Of a DNA stretch of 64,000 nucleotides, positions 20,658-32,254 are shown piece by piece. Where the stretch lies: positions 70,669,001-70,733,000 of the forward strand of contig CM059587.1 in NCBI GenBank assembly GCA_030407085.1, read 5' to 3'. The notes beneath the pieces are model-generated. The model made no database searches and was not told the origin of the DNA. It worked only from the letters and a program-made list of their open reading frames with translations. This stretch comes from Trichopria drosophilae. Lineage: Eukaryota > Arthropoda > Insecta > Hymenoptera > Diapriidae. Made by a program: the position numbers and the translations under genes. Numbering within the stretch: position 1 is the stretch's first letter; every line of letters begins with the position of its first letter.

Positions 20658-22832
20658 TTAAATCCAGCGTTTGGGTATGAATCGTGTTCCGTCCTTCATG
20701 TTTACAATTCGAGATACATGAGCGAACTGTAGTTCAATTTTGGTGAAGCATCTCCAAGATGTCAAATCAAAGGTAACATTCTCATGCAATTTGAACGCTT
20801 GATAATGTTCAAAGTAACATATATATTCGGATATGTCTTTTACAATCACATAAATGTTTTGGGAGCTATCCTGAATCATATCATGAACAATATAAAAATT
20901 ATTTTCTATTTCTTGAGAAATTATAAGTACTGTATTTTTCTGAACCGTATGGTTTTTAAGTACTATATTTGAAAGTACACAAACTTTATCGGTTGATGTT
21001 AACGGCAAAAGTGAAGAATATGAAGTGAATTCCGGAAGTTCAGAAATTATTAATGTTTTGAAATTTCCGCAACTGTAAAGCTTTTCAGTAACAGGAATTT
21101 GGTTTAAAATTCGATAACTGAATCGTAGTTGATTTTTAATTGCTAGTGTTTTGCATATATTGCGCCGATGGAGAGATATGTGAGACGTAATTTTGAAATC
21201 CCTGTTTTTACTTTCACATCTGATGCAATTTAAATCCCATAAAGGACCTTTTCTCATCATAATTGCGGGATAATGAAGCAAATGGTGATGTTTCGGTTTG
21301 ATATGTTGAGGTGAAATTTTAATTAAGAGATTCAGATATTCAGCAATTACATTTCCTAAATGTTCTGACAGATTTTTATTTACGACAGGTGACATCACGA
21401 TATCCACAATGTCTTTCAAATATATAATTATTTTCCAATAACGATTTTCTTCGGGAATAAGATTTCCAATCAATACACCGATATTTTGCAGAAAACATAG
21501 CGATTCGCTTGCGGACATTTTTATATGCTGCTTCCTGATGTGCTCTTTCGAAAAACCGCGAGGCTTGTTGTTGATTTCATCCGGTCCATAGTCAAAGCTA
21601 TCAATTCTTTTATTCAAATCGTCACAAGTGAAATATTTTTCTTCTATGATGAAGTTATGTAATACTAGTCCATAATCGTATTCGCAGATTCCTTCCAAAA
21701 TATCGTGCATGACGTCAACTGTCATTAAGTTGATAACTGATACAGACGGAAAGTCACTAAAAATAGAAGCGCTTACAACGCCACTTGAGGAAGACGCTTT
21801 TGTAGCAACATTTGAAATGTAGGACTGTTCAGTTCGCATTGTACAATTAGATTCCTCAACAAATTTCTGAAACTCTTCTTTACTTATTGTACAGAATCTG
21901 CACGGATGATTTGCTGAGAAAGATTTCGTAAAACCCAGCATCGAGTGAACTGCCAGATTATCGCCAATCACTCCAGCTAACATGAAGTATATTTGAGAAG
22001 AGCCATTTGATGTTGTTACAGTAATACCTTCTTCTAATAATTTCAATTCTTCAATCGGTTTCTTAAAAATTTTTTGTAAGGGAACAACTTTCTCATCTAA
22101 TGATTTATACAGAGTTATTAAAAAAATATTGTCCGTTTGTGATCGCAAATGTGGCGGTAAAAAAGGTAAAACAACATATACAGCCCCAGTTTTTCCTAAT
22201 CCTTTGTGACTGCCCAAGGGATTGTTGGTTTCAAAGTCATCCTGATACAACAGTAGCGGTAGAACAGTTTTATCTCCAAATTTTTCCATATTGGTTTTCC
22301 AATCACTCCCTTGCATTATATTGCTTATTAATAGCTTATCTTTTTCCAAGCTATTTACGTAATTCGTTGTAACCTGCAACATATTTGGAAGTTCAAAAAA
22401 TCTCTTAAACACAGGCCTCAGCGGAATGAACTCTGTTGTTATTTTTGTATTTTTAATAAGGATTCCTGCTTGTCTGCTTTCTATATCTGGTTTTTCATCA
22501 ATTACTATTTCGATTGGTGGGATGTAAGATCCAATATTTTCAAAATATGTAAAACATTTGTCTTCTGTTTTGAAATCATTAAATGATTCTTGTAACGAAC
22601 GTAACATTGTCTTGTATGCAGCTATATTGTTCGGATGTTCTTTTAGCTCCGTTAGACGATATAACATTTGCTGAAATAATGTTGTGATTGTGTCATTTTG
22701 CAAGAATTGGCTTAACAATTGCATAATCTCATAGACATGGCTTCGAGGTAAGTCAGCATAATTAAACAAACTTGCAACGATTCGGGATGAAAATTCTTTC
22801 ATAGATTTAGAAAAAACGAGGGGATCCATCAT
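20658..22832 (-). CDS. CACTA/TNP2-like transposase, 724 aa
   Basis: DDE-type transposase of an animal family related to plant TNP2. The frame is open from the ATG at 22832 (MMDPLVFSK). Motifs in order: YQDDFETNNPLGS (acidic D198/D199), VVLPFLPPHL, GVIGDNLAVHSMLGF (D291), a zinc knuckle CRFC (311-314), RTEQSYISNV, TVDVMHDILEGICEY (D373, D377), then a C-terminal half with KMSASE and HPAIMM-like segments. Positions of the acids suit an RNase-H fold, but assigning each to catalysis is inference. The element ends (CAC start, TA duplication) support CACTA/EnSpm. An accessory exon lies upstream at 22917-23267 on the same strand. There is no stop or frameshift, so it may be a recent insertion. A broken relative sits at 1431-2816. 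Confidence 0.75.
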   Translation of the reverse strand: MMDPLVFSKSMKEFSSRIVASLFNYADLPRSHVYEIMQLLSQFLQNDTITTLFQQMLYRLTELKEHPNNIAAYKTMLRSLQESFNDFKTEDKCFTYFENIGSYIPPIEIVIDEKPDIESRQAGILIKNTKITTEFIPLRPVFKRFFELPNMLQVTTNYVNSLEKDKLLISNIMQGSDWKTNMEKFGDKTVLPLLLYQDDFETNNPLGSHKGLGKTGAVYVVLPFLPPHLRSQTDNIFLITLYKSLDEKVVPLQKIFKKPIEELKLLEEGITVTTSNGSSQIYFMLAGVIGDNLAVHSMLGFTKSFSANHPCRFCTISKEEFQKFVEESNCTMRTEQSYISNVATKASSSSGVVSASIFSDFPSVSVINLMTVDVMHDILEGICEYDYGLVLHNFIIEEKYFTCDDLNKRIDSFDYGPDEINNKPRGFSKEHIRKQHIKMSASESLCFLQNIGVLIGNLIPEENRYWKIIIYLKDIVDIVMSPVVNKNLSEHLGNVIAEYLNLLIKISPQHIKPKHHHLLHYPAIMMRKGPLWDLNCIRCESKNRDFKITSHISLHRRNICKTLAIKNQLRFSYRILNQIPVTEKLYSCGNFKTLIISELPEFTSYSSLLPLTSTDKVCVLSNIVLKNHTVQKNTVLIISQEIENNFYIVHDMIQDSSQNIYVIVKDISEYICYFEHYQAFKLHENVTFDLTSWRCFTKIELQFAHVSRIVNMKDGTRFIPKRWI

Positions 22833-22916
22833 AACTGAACTATTTAAAGCCGGTATACAGAATAAACTTAAATTTGAACTGTTATATATACACTAAGAAA
22901 TAATAAACTATTTATT

Positions 22917-23267
22917 CTATTCAATAACTACATTAAGAAATTTTTCAAAAAATGCTATTGCCTTAGTGGTCGTAACATTTAATTTGTCGGAGCGCATTGA
23001 CACTTTAAACAGGACTTTTTGTAGGAATATCCATACGTTATGGACCGCTTTGGGATATCCAAAGTTGTAAACTAAGCATAACTTGAAACACAGCTCTAAT
23101 GCTTCCAATATTGAGTGGTGTGTAAATGTGACACTTCCCACAGCTGTGATGAAATTCGTTGGCTCGTCGAGTGGCCCAACGACGATCATGTAAGGTGAAA
23201 TTTCTTTTCTCTTCTCGGTATTTTCCGTAGATTTCACTAAAAAGGTTGCTTCCCAATCATTGCTATT
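22917..23267 (-). CDS. Accessory ORF exon of the CACTA-like element
   Basis: 116 codons on the minus strand ending at 22917. A good acceptor (a T-run followed by aacag) precedes codon AAT at 23267, so this is likely a downstream exon of a spliced gene; the internal frame lacks an ATG at its start. Visible sequence includes NSNDWEATFLVKST and, near the C-terminus, YPKAVHNVWIFLQKVLFKVS. No named domain is recognised. Proteins with a similar YP-x-x-W-x-FLQ segment accompany this transposase type, from memory. The upstream exon was not identified with confidence; 23268-24000 has only short frames. Confidence 0.45.
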   Translation of the reverse strand, partial: NSNDWEATFLVKSTENTEKRKEISPYMIVVGPLDEPTNFITAVGSVTFTHHSILEALELCFKLCLVYNFGYPKAVHNVWIFLQKVLFKVSMRSDKLNVTTTKAIAFFEKFLNVVIE

Positions 23268-23999
23268 CTGTTAAAAAAAAAATTATAATATATTTAAACA
23301 AACAACGAATAATTGAACTATGATTTCTTATTTATTTGTTGAAAAGTGGCTTGAGCGAAAATCGACAAAAAGGCACAAAACCTTACAATTAACAATTACA
23401 CTCATCAGCATGCAAAATGTTTCAAATGTACCCAATAAACGAAAAAGTATTGGGAATCATTGGGTATTCTCAAAAAAAAAAGAATTCAGAATGATTCGCT
23501 GAAGCGGACGTGAATACTTCATTCACAGTCTACAGAGATTCAGACGTTGACAAGCAAGTTTATGTAAAATAAAAATACATAACAAAATGTATAAATAATT
23601 AATTTTCTAATTCTATGCCTTCGAGACGTTTAGAATGTACACGAATAACTAATAAATAATTAGAAAAACTACATTTTGATTTTCTTTCATTACAATCAAA
23701 GAAGTGCTTTATATATTTATAACAATTATGTTCTAAAACATACTTTGCACATTTAAATTTATAAATAAACAAAAATAGTTCAAACATTTCACTACAAAAC
23801 AGATGTTAAGACATTATTTCAATAGCATCTTTACGAAAAGCAATTCATGGCTGACATTTGAGTACGAATGTAAATTCAGCATCAAAAGTATTTGCTTTAA
23901 GGAAATTATAGTCTGTTATTCAGTCTCGATCAAAAGTATAATTAAACGTGATTGATCATAAAACTCATCCACTTTCACTGTAATCGGCCAAAATTTTTG

Positions 24000-25010
24000 A
24001 TTATGTACTAAGAACAAAAACGTAATTCTTGAAATAATTTTATCTGTACCCATATTTCTGTACATGTTTTGCTCTCACAAACTTGAAGGAATTTATTCCA
24101 AACCGATTGGTTCAAGTTATCATGTTGAAAAAGATGGAATAATATAATAAAAGATTTAACGTCGGTTCAACATTTTGAACATTTAAGCAAAAATTTGCAA
24201 TGTGATTAAGTACAGTGATTATTTACAATCAATATATATTTAAAAACATATTTTAAAACTACATACATGATAAATGTCAGAAATTAGTCACATTTATTAT
24301 AATGCTGTATGTTCAAGTCGCAGTTACCAATAAAAATTAGTTGGTTCTATACGAAGACCAAAAATGTAATTCTTGACATAATTTAATCCGTAGCCATATT
24401 TCTCAATATGTTTTGATCTCACAAACTTGAAGGAATTTATTCCAAACCGATTGGTTCAAGTTATCATGTTGAAAAAGATGGAATAATATAATAAAAGATT
24501 TAACGTCGGTTCAACATTTTGAACATTTAAGCAAAAATTTGCAATGTGATTAAGTACAGTGATTATTTACAATCAATATATATTTAAAAACATTTTAAAA
24601 CTACATACATGATAAATGTCAGAAATTAGTCACATTTATTATAACGCTGTATGTTCAAGTCGCAGTTACCAATAAAAATTAGTTGGTTCTATACGAAGAC
24701 CAAAAATGTAATTCTTGACATAATTTAATCCGTAACCATATTTCTCAATATGTTTTGATCTCACAAACTTGAAGGAATTTATTCCAAACCGATTGATTCA
24801 AGTTATCATGTTGAAAAAGATGAAATAATATAGTAAAAGATTTAACGTCGGTTCAACATTTTGCACATTTAAGCAAAAAATTGTAATGTGATTAAGTATA
24901 GTGATTATTTACAATCAATGTATATTTGAAAACATATTTTAAAACTACATACATGATAAATGTCAGAAATTAGTCACATTTATTATAACGCTGTATGTTC
25001 AAGTCGCAGT
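24000..25010 (+). repeat. Tandem repeat, about 342-bp unit, three copies
   Basis: Units share gaaggaatttattccaaacc, aaaagatttaacgtcggttc and catgataaatgtcagaaatt; atacgaagac boundaries at about 24350 and 24692 give the period. The second and third copies are closely similar. It abuts the right terminal repeat. Confidence 0.85.
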
Positions 25011-25177
25011 ACTGGGTGCTGTCTATGGCGTTCCTGTCTTCGACAGGACTGGTTACTGCGTACGCAGGACTCACTCCTGCGTACGCAGGAGTGAGTCATG
25101 TTCGAGCGGTCGCGACCCATCTACGCAGTAGCCAGTCCTGCGTAGACAGGAGTCACTCCTGTTTCGCCCTTTCCGTG
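25011..25177 (-). repeat. Right terminal repeat of the CACTA-like element
   Basis: Complement of 19066-19262 with small differences (for example a catctacgcag variant in place of ctgcgtagccg). Same TGCGTACGCA palindromes. Confidence 0.75.
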
Positions 25178-25179
25178 TA

Positions 25180-26104
25180 ATGTAATTTAAAAAAATTTTC
25201 GGTTGGCGCGGAGTTGGGCCGCCTACGGCATCATTGGTCCGACCTTGATAACCGTAATTGGCCTAACCAACGAAATGATAACCACAAATTTCATTTGACA
25301 TACTTTATTTTCTATGGTTGGCAATACATTGGTTGCCACGGTTGGACCAACTTTGGGAAATTTTATAAAATGAAACTGACGGTCGGGTAAGTCTGGGGAC
25401 AGAACTGGGCAAACAGTCGGTGGTACTCGCATAAAAATAAATTACCATAAAAGGCCCAACGGTAGGGCCAGTTGAGGGGAAAAGTGGGGTTAATAATTCT
25501 GAATTGTATAATTTAAATCTATTTGTATATATTAACCAACCAACAAGTCGAATATGGACCAAAGTGGGACCAATAATCGGCTTTACTGTGTTGCGAACAA
25601 CTTTTATGAGTTTGCCCGATCGTCGGGGTATATACGCTCCAAAGTTGTGCTGACTGGGGCTGCAAGTTGGTGATACTCTGGGAGCCGACTATGGGAAAAG
25701 GTAGCTCGGCCAACCTTCAACCAACTGTTTGACGACAGGTGCCAACGTTAACTCGCACGTGGGGTAATAGCTCATTGTAATCCCTGTACATCCTTAATGG
25801 GAGGCACAATTCTCAAAATCAGCTCTAAGAATTACATCTTTAAAAAATTTGAAACATTTGATATTTTGAATTATCACATTTTACTTCCATGTTTATAATC
25901 GGATAACTCAAAGAACCAAAATGACATTTAATGATTAAAGTAAATGTAAGTGTCAAGTTCTTTCTTATGTATTTTTTTGACACTCCTCGCGGGAATGTGA
26001 AAGCATTCAATTTTTTGCATAAAAACCAATGTTGCACCTATGCATCGAAATATACTATTGTCGAACTCGGTGAGCAAGATGCAATTTTGCGCACTCCATT
26101 TTTT
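25180..26104. other. Repetitive DNA rich in TTGGCC/GGCCAA motifs
   Basis: 25200-25740 has many short ttggncc and ggccaa variants (gagttgggccgcctacggca, tggttgccacggttggacc, tcggccaaccttcaacc). A similar cluster lies at 26820-26940. This looks like subterminal arrays of a decayed DNA transposon. No coding sequence; 25760-26104 is plain AT-rich. Confidence 0.45.
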
Positions 26105-26339
26105 AATAGTATATTACTCAACGAGGGAGGTAAAATAAAGTATGTCTCATATTGCGTGTAATTTTTACCCGAGGTGAAGCCGAGGGTGAAAAACATGTAG
26201 TCTCGGGCATTCTTTTTTACTTTCCGAGGGAAGTATACGATTTTTCTTCACTACAGGGAGGAAAAGAAGTAACTTTCCCAGTGTGATGAAAAAACGAGAC
26301 ATTCTTTATTTTACCTCCCTCGTTGAGTAATATACTATT
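26105..26339. mobile_element. MITE with AATAGTATATTACTC ends, complete copy
   Basis: Perfect inverted ends of more than 30 bp (aatagtatattactcaacga through gtaaaataaag) at both sides, 235 bp long. The centre holds the hairpin accctcggcttcacctcggg in complement form. Best copy for defining the family. Confidence 0.75.
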
Positions 26340-27330
26340 TCGCACTCGTTAGAAAACATATCGTTAGATACTGATGAGCAAAATGCTTCTTCTGCGACTT
26401 TCTCACATTTGCAAAAAGATCATATTGCTGACCAGTATCGATATAACTATTATTTTTTGTGAATTTTTTTATAATGTTAGCGTACAAATATTATGTCAAT
26501 GCGCTTGCCACCCTCGGCTTCGACCCGGGCATAATGTCTGACAGGACAATAGTGCTTACGAAAGTACTTTTATAAATATGGATGTGATCAAAGGCTGAGC
26601 AAGCCATATTTGATTGTTGAAAAAACCGAGTATGGAAAGAAAAATGTGGTTTATGCATCTCAACAACGTTATAGATGATATTATACAGAACAGAATATCA
26701 TACACAGCGTTGACTCCACCCGAGAATACGATGCTACAAAACAGAAGAATTAATAGCTGTGTAACGAACTGTAACGAATATGAAAGTCGAATATCTATAC
26801 TTATTTTAGACCATACAACAATGGCCCACTTCGAAGTAATGATAACGTGGTTACGAAGTTGGCCCAACGTGGGAAAGGAAGGTGGTTTTTAGTGGGTCGG
26901 CACATCATCGCCAATCCCACACTACCTGTCAGTGCGGATCCTGATCGGTGTTTTTTTTTAAATTTTCCCCTACCCTCGAAAAAAAAAATTGGTTTTTACT
27001 TCAATCGTTTACTAATTTTTTAATTTCTAATAAATTCATTTCAGAGTAGAAGATTTATTGATTTTTAAATTAAGTTTTTGATTTTGTAATTTGCATGTTA
27101 CTTTTCGACTAATGTCCTAAATTTTCAAACAATTCATTGATTTTGGATTAATTAATTTTATTTTTCAAATATTCGTCAAAATTATTCTATCGACGGCTCC
27201 TATCCATATAATGCAATCTCAGAAAGTTATTCTATAAAAGGCTATTTCATGATGAATTCAATATACCACTAGAATAAGAACATGTACATGTAGCTGAAGA
27301 ATTGACAATAAAAAATTAGTCGAAGAAGTA
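26340..27330. other. Intergenic DNA with a solo repeat end
   Basis: At 27189 ctatcgacggctcctatcc matches the terminus of the 55928-56595 element, without its partner. 26490-26530 has another ccctcggcttcgacccggg hairpin-type motif. No gene. Confidence 0.45.
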
Positions 27331-27333
27331 CTA

Positions 27334-27694
27334 CACTGCAAAAACAAGTGTCTCATTTTTGAGATATTTTGTCCCCATTTTTTAGACATTTAAGGTGTTT
27401 TGTGTCCTCACTTTTGAATATGTGTCTCAATGTAAGACATTAAACGTCTTGCACCGAGACATGAATGTCTTGCACCGAGACACGAATGTCTTGCACCGAG
27501 ACACGAATGTCTTGCACCGAGACACGAATGTCTTGCACCGAGACACGAATGTCTTGCACCGAGACACGAATGTCTTACATTGAGACACAACAAAAATCAT
27601 CCATTTTATAGTGAAACACGATTGATGTTTTAACAGACATGAAACACGTAAGTGTCTTATTCTAAAACACGAACTTGGACCAGTTTTTGCAGTG
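27334..27694. mobile_element. MITE with CACTGCAAAAAC ends
   Basis: CACTGCAAAAAC at 27334 is complemented at 27683-27694, with TA outside each end. CACT-type ends suggest CACTA/Chapaev affinity (inference). The interior is mostly the minisatellite listed next. Confidence 0.6.
27441..27592 (+). repeat. Minisatellite, 21-bp unit
   Basis: About seven head-to-tail copies of gtcttgcaccgagacacgaat, nearly identical. The unit length is a multiple of three, so several frames stay open on both strands and give artificial repeat peptides. Confidence 0.9.
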
Positions 27695-27930
27695 TAAACT
27701 CGATATTTCAGCTCGACATTTCTGCTCGACCTGGGTTGCTTTAGAGATAACATTATATTGAATTTTAACCGAGATGGCGATATATTGAACTGAATTATAG
27801 AGAAGTCACATATAATATTTTACAACCAATCGGAAATATTTGATATTCATCACTTTGCCCCGTTTCCCCCGCGCGAAGTACTTCGCACACTCAAATCAGT
27901 GCGCGAAAAATTTCTCTCACGGAGTCAAAA

Positions 27931-28130
27931 AATAGTATATTACTCAACGAGGGAGGTAAAATAAAGAATGTCTCAGACTGCGTGTAATTTTCACCCTCGG
28001 CTTCACCTCGGGTAAAAATTACACGCAGTCTGAGGCATTCTTTTTTACTTCCCGAGGGAAGTATACGATTTTTCTTTATGGCCGGGAGGATAAGCGGCAT
28101 CTTTCCTTCCGGTGTGAACAAAAATAGTAT
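27931..28130. mobile_element. MITE with AATAGTATATTACTC end, copy 3
   Basis: Starts aatagtatattactcaacga at 27931, has the cctcggcttcacctcggg hairpin, and ends near aaaatagtat at 28121-28130 without the long inverted right end. Same layout as 16749-16986. Confidence 0.6.
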
Positions 28131-28593
28131 ACGATACACGTGCACCGCAGGTGACTTTCGCGCTCGTTACACTCGTGCGCAAATTACCTACTTCGCGCAC
28201 TTGTATTGTAATATACTATTCACGAAAAAAAATTATGGCTGTATTTTTTATTATTTTGAACAAACTCTCGCATGGATTTTCAAATTCGTCGCATTTTTCC
28301 CGAAAAAAAATTCGTTAAACCCCATAAATAATAATGTCATACATATTAAAGTCCTAGGTGCCAACATTTTACCGGTCCCTCCCTTTAAAAATAACTGCAA
28401 AAATTACCTCTTTTGCCTGTTGTTGCCCCATATTAATTTTGTTGTTAATTTAACCAGTAATAACCGATAACTACGAAATACAATATTCACTGAATTCGTA
28501 AATGCAAATTGTAAACAGCTATTGTAATTTAATGCGAAAACATGCCAACAAATATTGCAAACATTACAAATATTATCACTCAATTATTAATTA

Positions 28594-28690
28594 ACACCCA
28601 GAGATACACATACACATGCACGTGCACGCACGCTCGCGCACACGCACACGCACACGCACACGCACGCACGAATACGCCCGCACGCAATTT
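28594..28690 (+). repeat. CA/CG-rich microsatellite
   Basis: Alternating acac/acgc run (cacacgcacacgcacacgca) of about 90 bp. It generates a His/Ala/Thr-rich artificial frame. Confidence 0.85.
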
Positions 28691-28989
28691 AACCTTGTCT
28701 TTGTGTGCCTTAGAAACGGGAAGTACTATATGCGTACAAATTTTCTATGTAGATGAAAAGGAAGTTTTAATTTTCGAAAAATGATATATATGGAACTAAT
28801 GCACGTCTTGTAATGAATGGAAAACGTATTTTTACAGAATTTTTTGCAATTTATGAAAAAAATCCCTATATTGTACAATTGTATAAAGATCACGTATTCT
28901 CATGAAATATTTTTATATTAGGCTCAAATACGTCCAAATATTATGATATAATGAAATTACGAAAAAAAAAATGTAAAAAAGGAAAGCAT

Positions 28990-29275
28990 GTAAAATAGCA
29001 AAAAATTAAAAAATTTAAATTTTTCGGTCGAAACAAAATTTTTTTAGATTCTTTGGGTCATTCTGTATAAGAAATGTCTCTTGTGAATTTTTCGTAAAAA
29101 TTTCCAAAAAAATATCATTTTTAATAGTTTGGCAATTTTTGTCTCCGAAAATACGCATTTCAGGAAAAATTCAAAAGAGACAATTCTTGCAGAGAATGAC
29201 CCAAAGAATCTAAAAAATTTTGTTTAAACTGAAAAATTTTAATTTTTTAATTTTTTGTAAAAAATGACACTATTT
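28990..29275. repeat. Foldback repeat
   Basis: Outer aaattaaaaaatttaaattt and agattctttgggtcattct are complemented 150-200 bp later (agaatgacccaaagaatct, aattttttaattttt). An AT-rich hairpin of about 285 bp. Confidence 0.65.
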
Positions 29276-30599
29276 AGCGATTTTTCACGGGCTCCAGTAA
29301 TTAAAAAAAAAAATTTATTACATGGGTTTTATATAGTCTGGACATAACTTCCAATTTAAAAAAAAAATATTTAAAAATAAATTGACGAAACGAGTAGTAA
29401 ATAAAGAAAAAAAACACCCCAAAAATAGGGTTTTTGAGGCGATTACGCGGATGCTAGATATAAAAACTATCAATTTACCACTAGCCATTAACATTCTAGA
29501 AAATTCGATACACCCACTGATATGTAAGGATATGGATAGGGTATAGTAGTAAAATTTTTCGCCAAATAGAACTTTGGGAAGTAGGTAAACGGGCAGGTGC
29601 CGAAACCTCCAGAATGCGTACGACTATTTCCGAATGCTACATTCCAAACCAACTGTATTTGAAATGCCTTACGTGTGCCTTTCGGAATTGAACATTTTTA
29701 CAATCAATTCATTTTAATGCTATTCAATTCTCACGATTGACGCTTCAAAATATGTATTCGGTTTAATCCAAAAGCTGGAATAAAATCATATTCCTTTTAA
29801 TTCTTTTTAATTTTAATCGTGTTAACTTAATTCCTTTTTTTACTATTTGGTAATTGAATGGTTTCTAATTAATTCCTACTCAGTTACTGGGAAGTTCATT
29901 AAAAGTTAAAAAAATACAAACCTTAACTTTACAGCTACAAGATAAAAGATTACAATTATAACTTATTACATTAAAAATAGTCTAGTTAAAAGTTACAAAA
30001 TTGATTAAAAAATTAACTCATTAAGTTCAAGGTTAACGTGAAGAAATAACTGACATAAGTAAAAATTAATGAACTTTTTAAGTATGCAGAAAACAACCCT
30101 GCAAAGTTACACTTGTACATAAAGGATATCAACTAATCGTCTAAAGACAATATTTATTTGTACTGTTAACAGTCATTCATTGGTCGTGAGACAAAGCATG
30201 CGCAATGTGGGTCTTACTTCTGAAAAAAAATCTCCAAAATATGTCGAATGTAATTTATAATCTACATCTGTCGAGTTGCAATTCTTAAATGAAATTAATG
30301 CTATTTTACGAAAATTTAATTACATAGGAATTGTAAATAACCCTCTACAATTGTAAGTTACATTTTAGTTGTACATATATAGAAAATTAAGAAAAGTAGA
30401 AAAACGTGTACCAAAGTAGGAAATATAATTGAAATATTTTTTTCGACGCCATTACTCTTATCTCCAAAAACAAGTTACGAGAGAAATACTGTCGGTTCTT
30501 TTTTGAGCTATCGTGCAAAGTGACACATGTACATACGTACGTACAACAGTTCATTCTTATAGTTCAGCTTTTTATATGTACAGATGATGTACATTATGA

Positions 30600-31225
30600 G
30601 CGATTGTTGTATAAACGTTCATGTGCACGTGAGAAATATGTAATTAAAACATAAATAATGTTTCAACGAGTAAAAATGTAATATTTGGTTATCGCTTACT
30701 TGTTTCAAGGACATACCATCGATGACTGAAATTCAAGAGATATTGACTCACTATGACACTAAACAAAAACTAATGGATCAATTTATCTCTTCGGCTTCAT
30801 CACATGATTCTGCTTTCTGGTACATACTCTATAAACAGTATCTGTAAAGGTGGTCATATGTTTCAAAGAATACATCCAACGATTGGAAAAGTGCTGTAGC
30901 CATTGAGTAATTGTTAAGAAAATTATCACTATTCGTATCTTGCATATTTATGCACAAAAAACCATTTACGCATAATATTTATAGGGGACATAATGGAAGG
31001 TAGAATACATAATGATGTAATCAAACAGATACATTGATCCATTATTTTTGGTTCAGTGTCTTGTTTTCATAGTGAATCGATATCTGAATCTGTCGAATTT
31101 CAGCCATTGATGTTGTGTCTTGAAACAACTAACCGATGATCAAATATTGTATTTGTACTCATTTAGACATTATATTTATGTTTTAATTAAATATTTCTCA
31201 TGTACGTATGAACATTTAGGCTGTA
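30600..31225. repeat. Old imperfect inverted repeat
   Basis: Arms of about 210 bp (30600-30810 and 31010-31225) pair through gagaaatatgtaattaaaac, cttgtttcaaggacatacc, gactgaaattc and atggatcaat with clear divergence. The spacer is about 200 bp. Looks like an ancient MITE. Confidence 0.55.
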
Positions 31226-32111
31226 TATGTCTGATATTTGTATTATATATTATATATATTATACTTACATTCTCAAGTCCAATATAGTCATCGACTTATT
31301 ATTTGGAGATAATAACCGTACCTTCAAATAATATAATATTTATTTCTTCTACTTTTGTATCATTTTTAGCTTTCAAGTAATCATACACTCACATTTCAAC
31401 TGCAGCTATATCTAATATAAATGTATAGAAAATATACATTTTCTATCCAGGTGTCAGATGGAGTTACATAAATTTATGTTGGAGAATTTTTTATTGTTGT
31501 TGAAATATATGCATACGGAGTACGTATGCACTTGAATGCTGACATTGATATTGCAGAAACCGAAGGAAAAAATAATATCTTATATCCAGGTTCAGTAACT
31601 TATTTGTGAACATTTAGTTGTCTTAGGCAATTTATGAAAGCAGTCAGTAAAGGAGTTTTAGATTCAATTTTCAAAACGTAAAGTATAAAGACATACTTTA
31701 GTTCTTGAACATGTGTTTAAATACAAATCAGTGGATGAAGTATGCTTCCAGTGTCTCTATCTCACGATCTAATATACTTCCCACTGTTTATAACATTCAC
31801 TCCTTCTGATGGCGTATAAAATACATTTCCATTAACTTCATGATTTCTTGAATTTTTTTGATATGTAATTTTTACATTACTACATGCCTGGTAAATAATT
31901 AAGTTTCACTGCACACCTTCTGATATTTGAATTTGAGCGCGCAACCCGTCAGCCACTTACATCACGGCGCAACGACGCATGTTCCACTTTGCCCCTTGCG
32001 ATTGTTGATCTCATCGGGAGCGTTCGGGCACTTTCGGCAGCCTGTCCGTTTACCTACTTGGAAATTTTCTCCTTACATATCAGTGGATACACCCTAATAA
32101 ATATATATATT

Positions 32112-32254
32112 TATAATATTAATCTGCTTCAGTCTGAATGTTCACGTTATTTTCTACGAATCTCTCCATTCCATATGAAATCCGATAGTAAAACGTCCCT
32201 TTCCGTCGATTTTGGCCCGGAGTAGCTACCTCGGAAAAGGCTGGTAGGAGTATA
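32112..32254 (+). repeat. R1 second copy, piece 1 of 4
   Basis: Matches 18358-18491 up to ggctggtaggagtata, where the ISL2EU-like element interrupts it. The next piece resumes at 44166 with tatatcctaccctgaac. Confidence 0.8.

Larger units (their letters stand above)
19066..25177 (-). mobile_element. CACTA-like (EnSpm) element with CACGG ends
   Basis: The left end CACGGAAAGTGCGAAACAGG at 19066 is complemented at the right end (ends 25177, one mismatch in the first 12 bases). TA lies outside each end (19064-19065, 25178-25179), consistent with a 2-bp target duplication. The terminal repeats of about 170-195 bp are packed with the palindrome TGCGTACGCA. Inside, on the minus strand, are a 724-aa transposase, an accessory exon, and two tandem-repeat blocks near the ends. 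6,112 bp in all. Confidence 0.8.
28691..32111. other. AT-rich intergenic DNA with two foldbacks
   Basis: No coding region is supported on either strand over 3.4 kb. It contains two inverted repeats (28990-29275 and 30600-31225, listed separately). 31905-32050 is slightly GC-richer. Otherwise nothing recognisable. Confidence 0.5.

Noticed and set aside
27441..27592. CRISPR-like array
   Set aside because: Regular 21-bp repeats but with no unique spacers, in a eukaryotic MITE; it is a minisatellite.
28542..28784. His/Ala/Thr-rich protein
   Set aside because: Produced by the CA/CG microsatellite.
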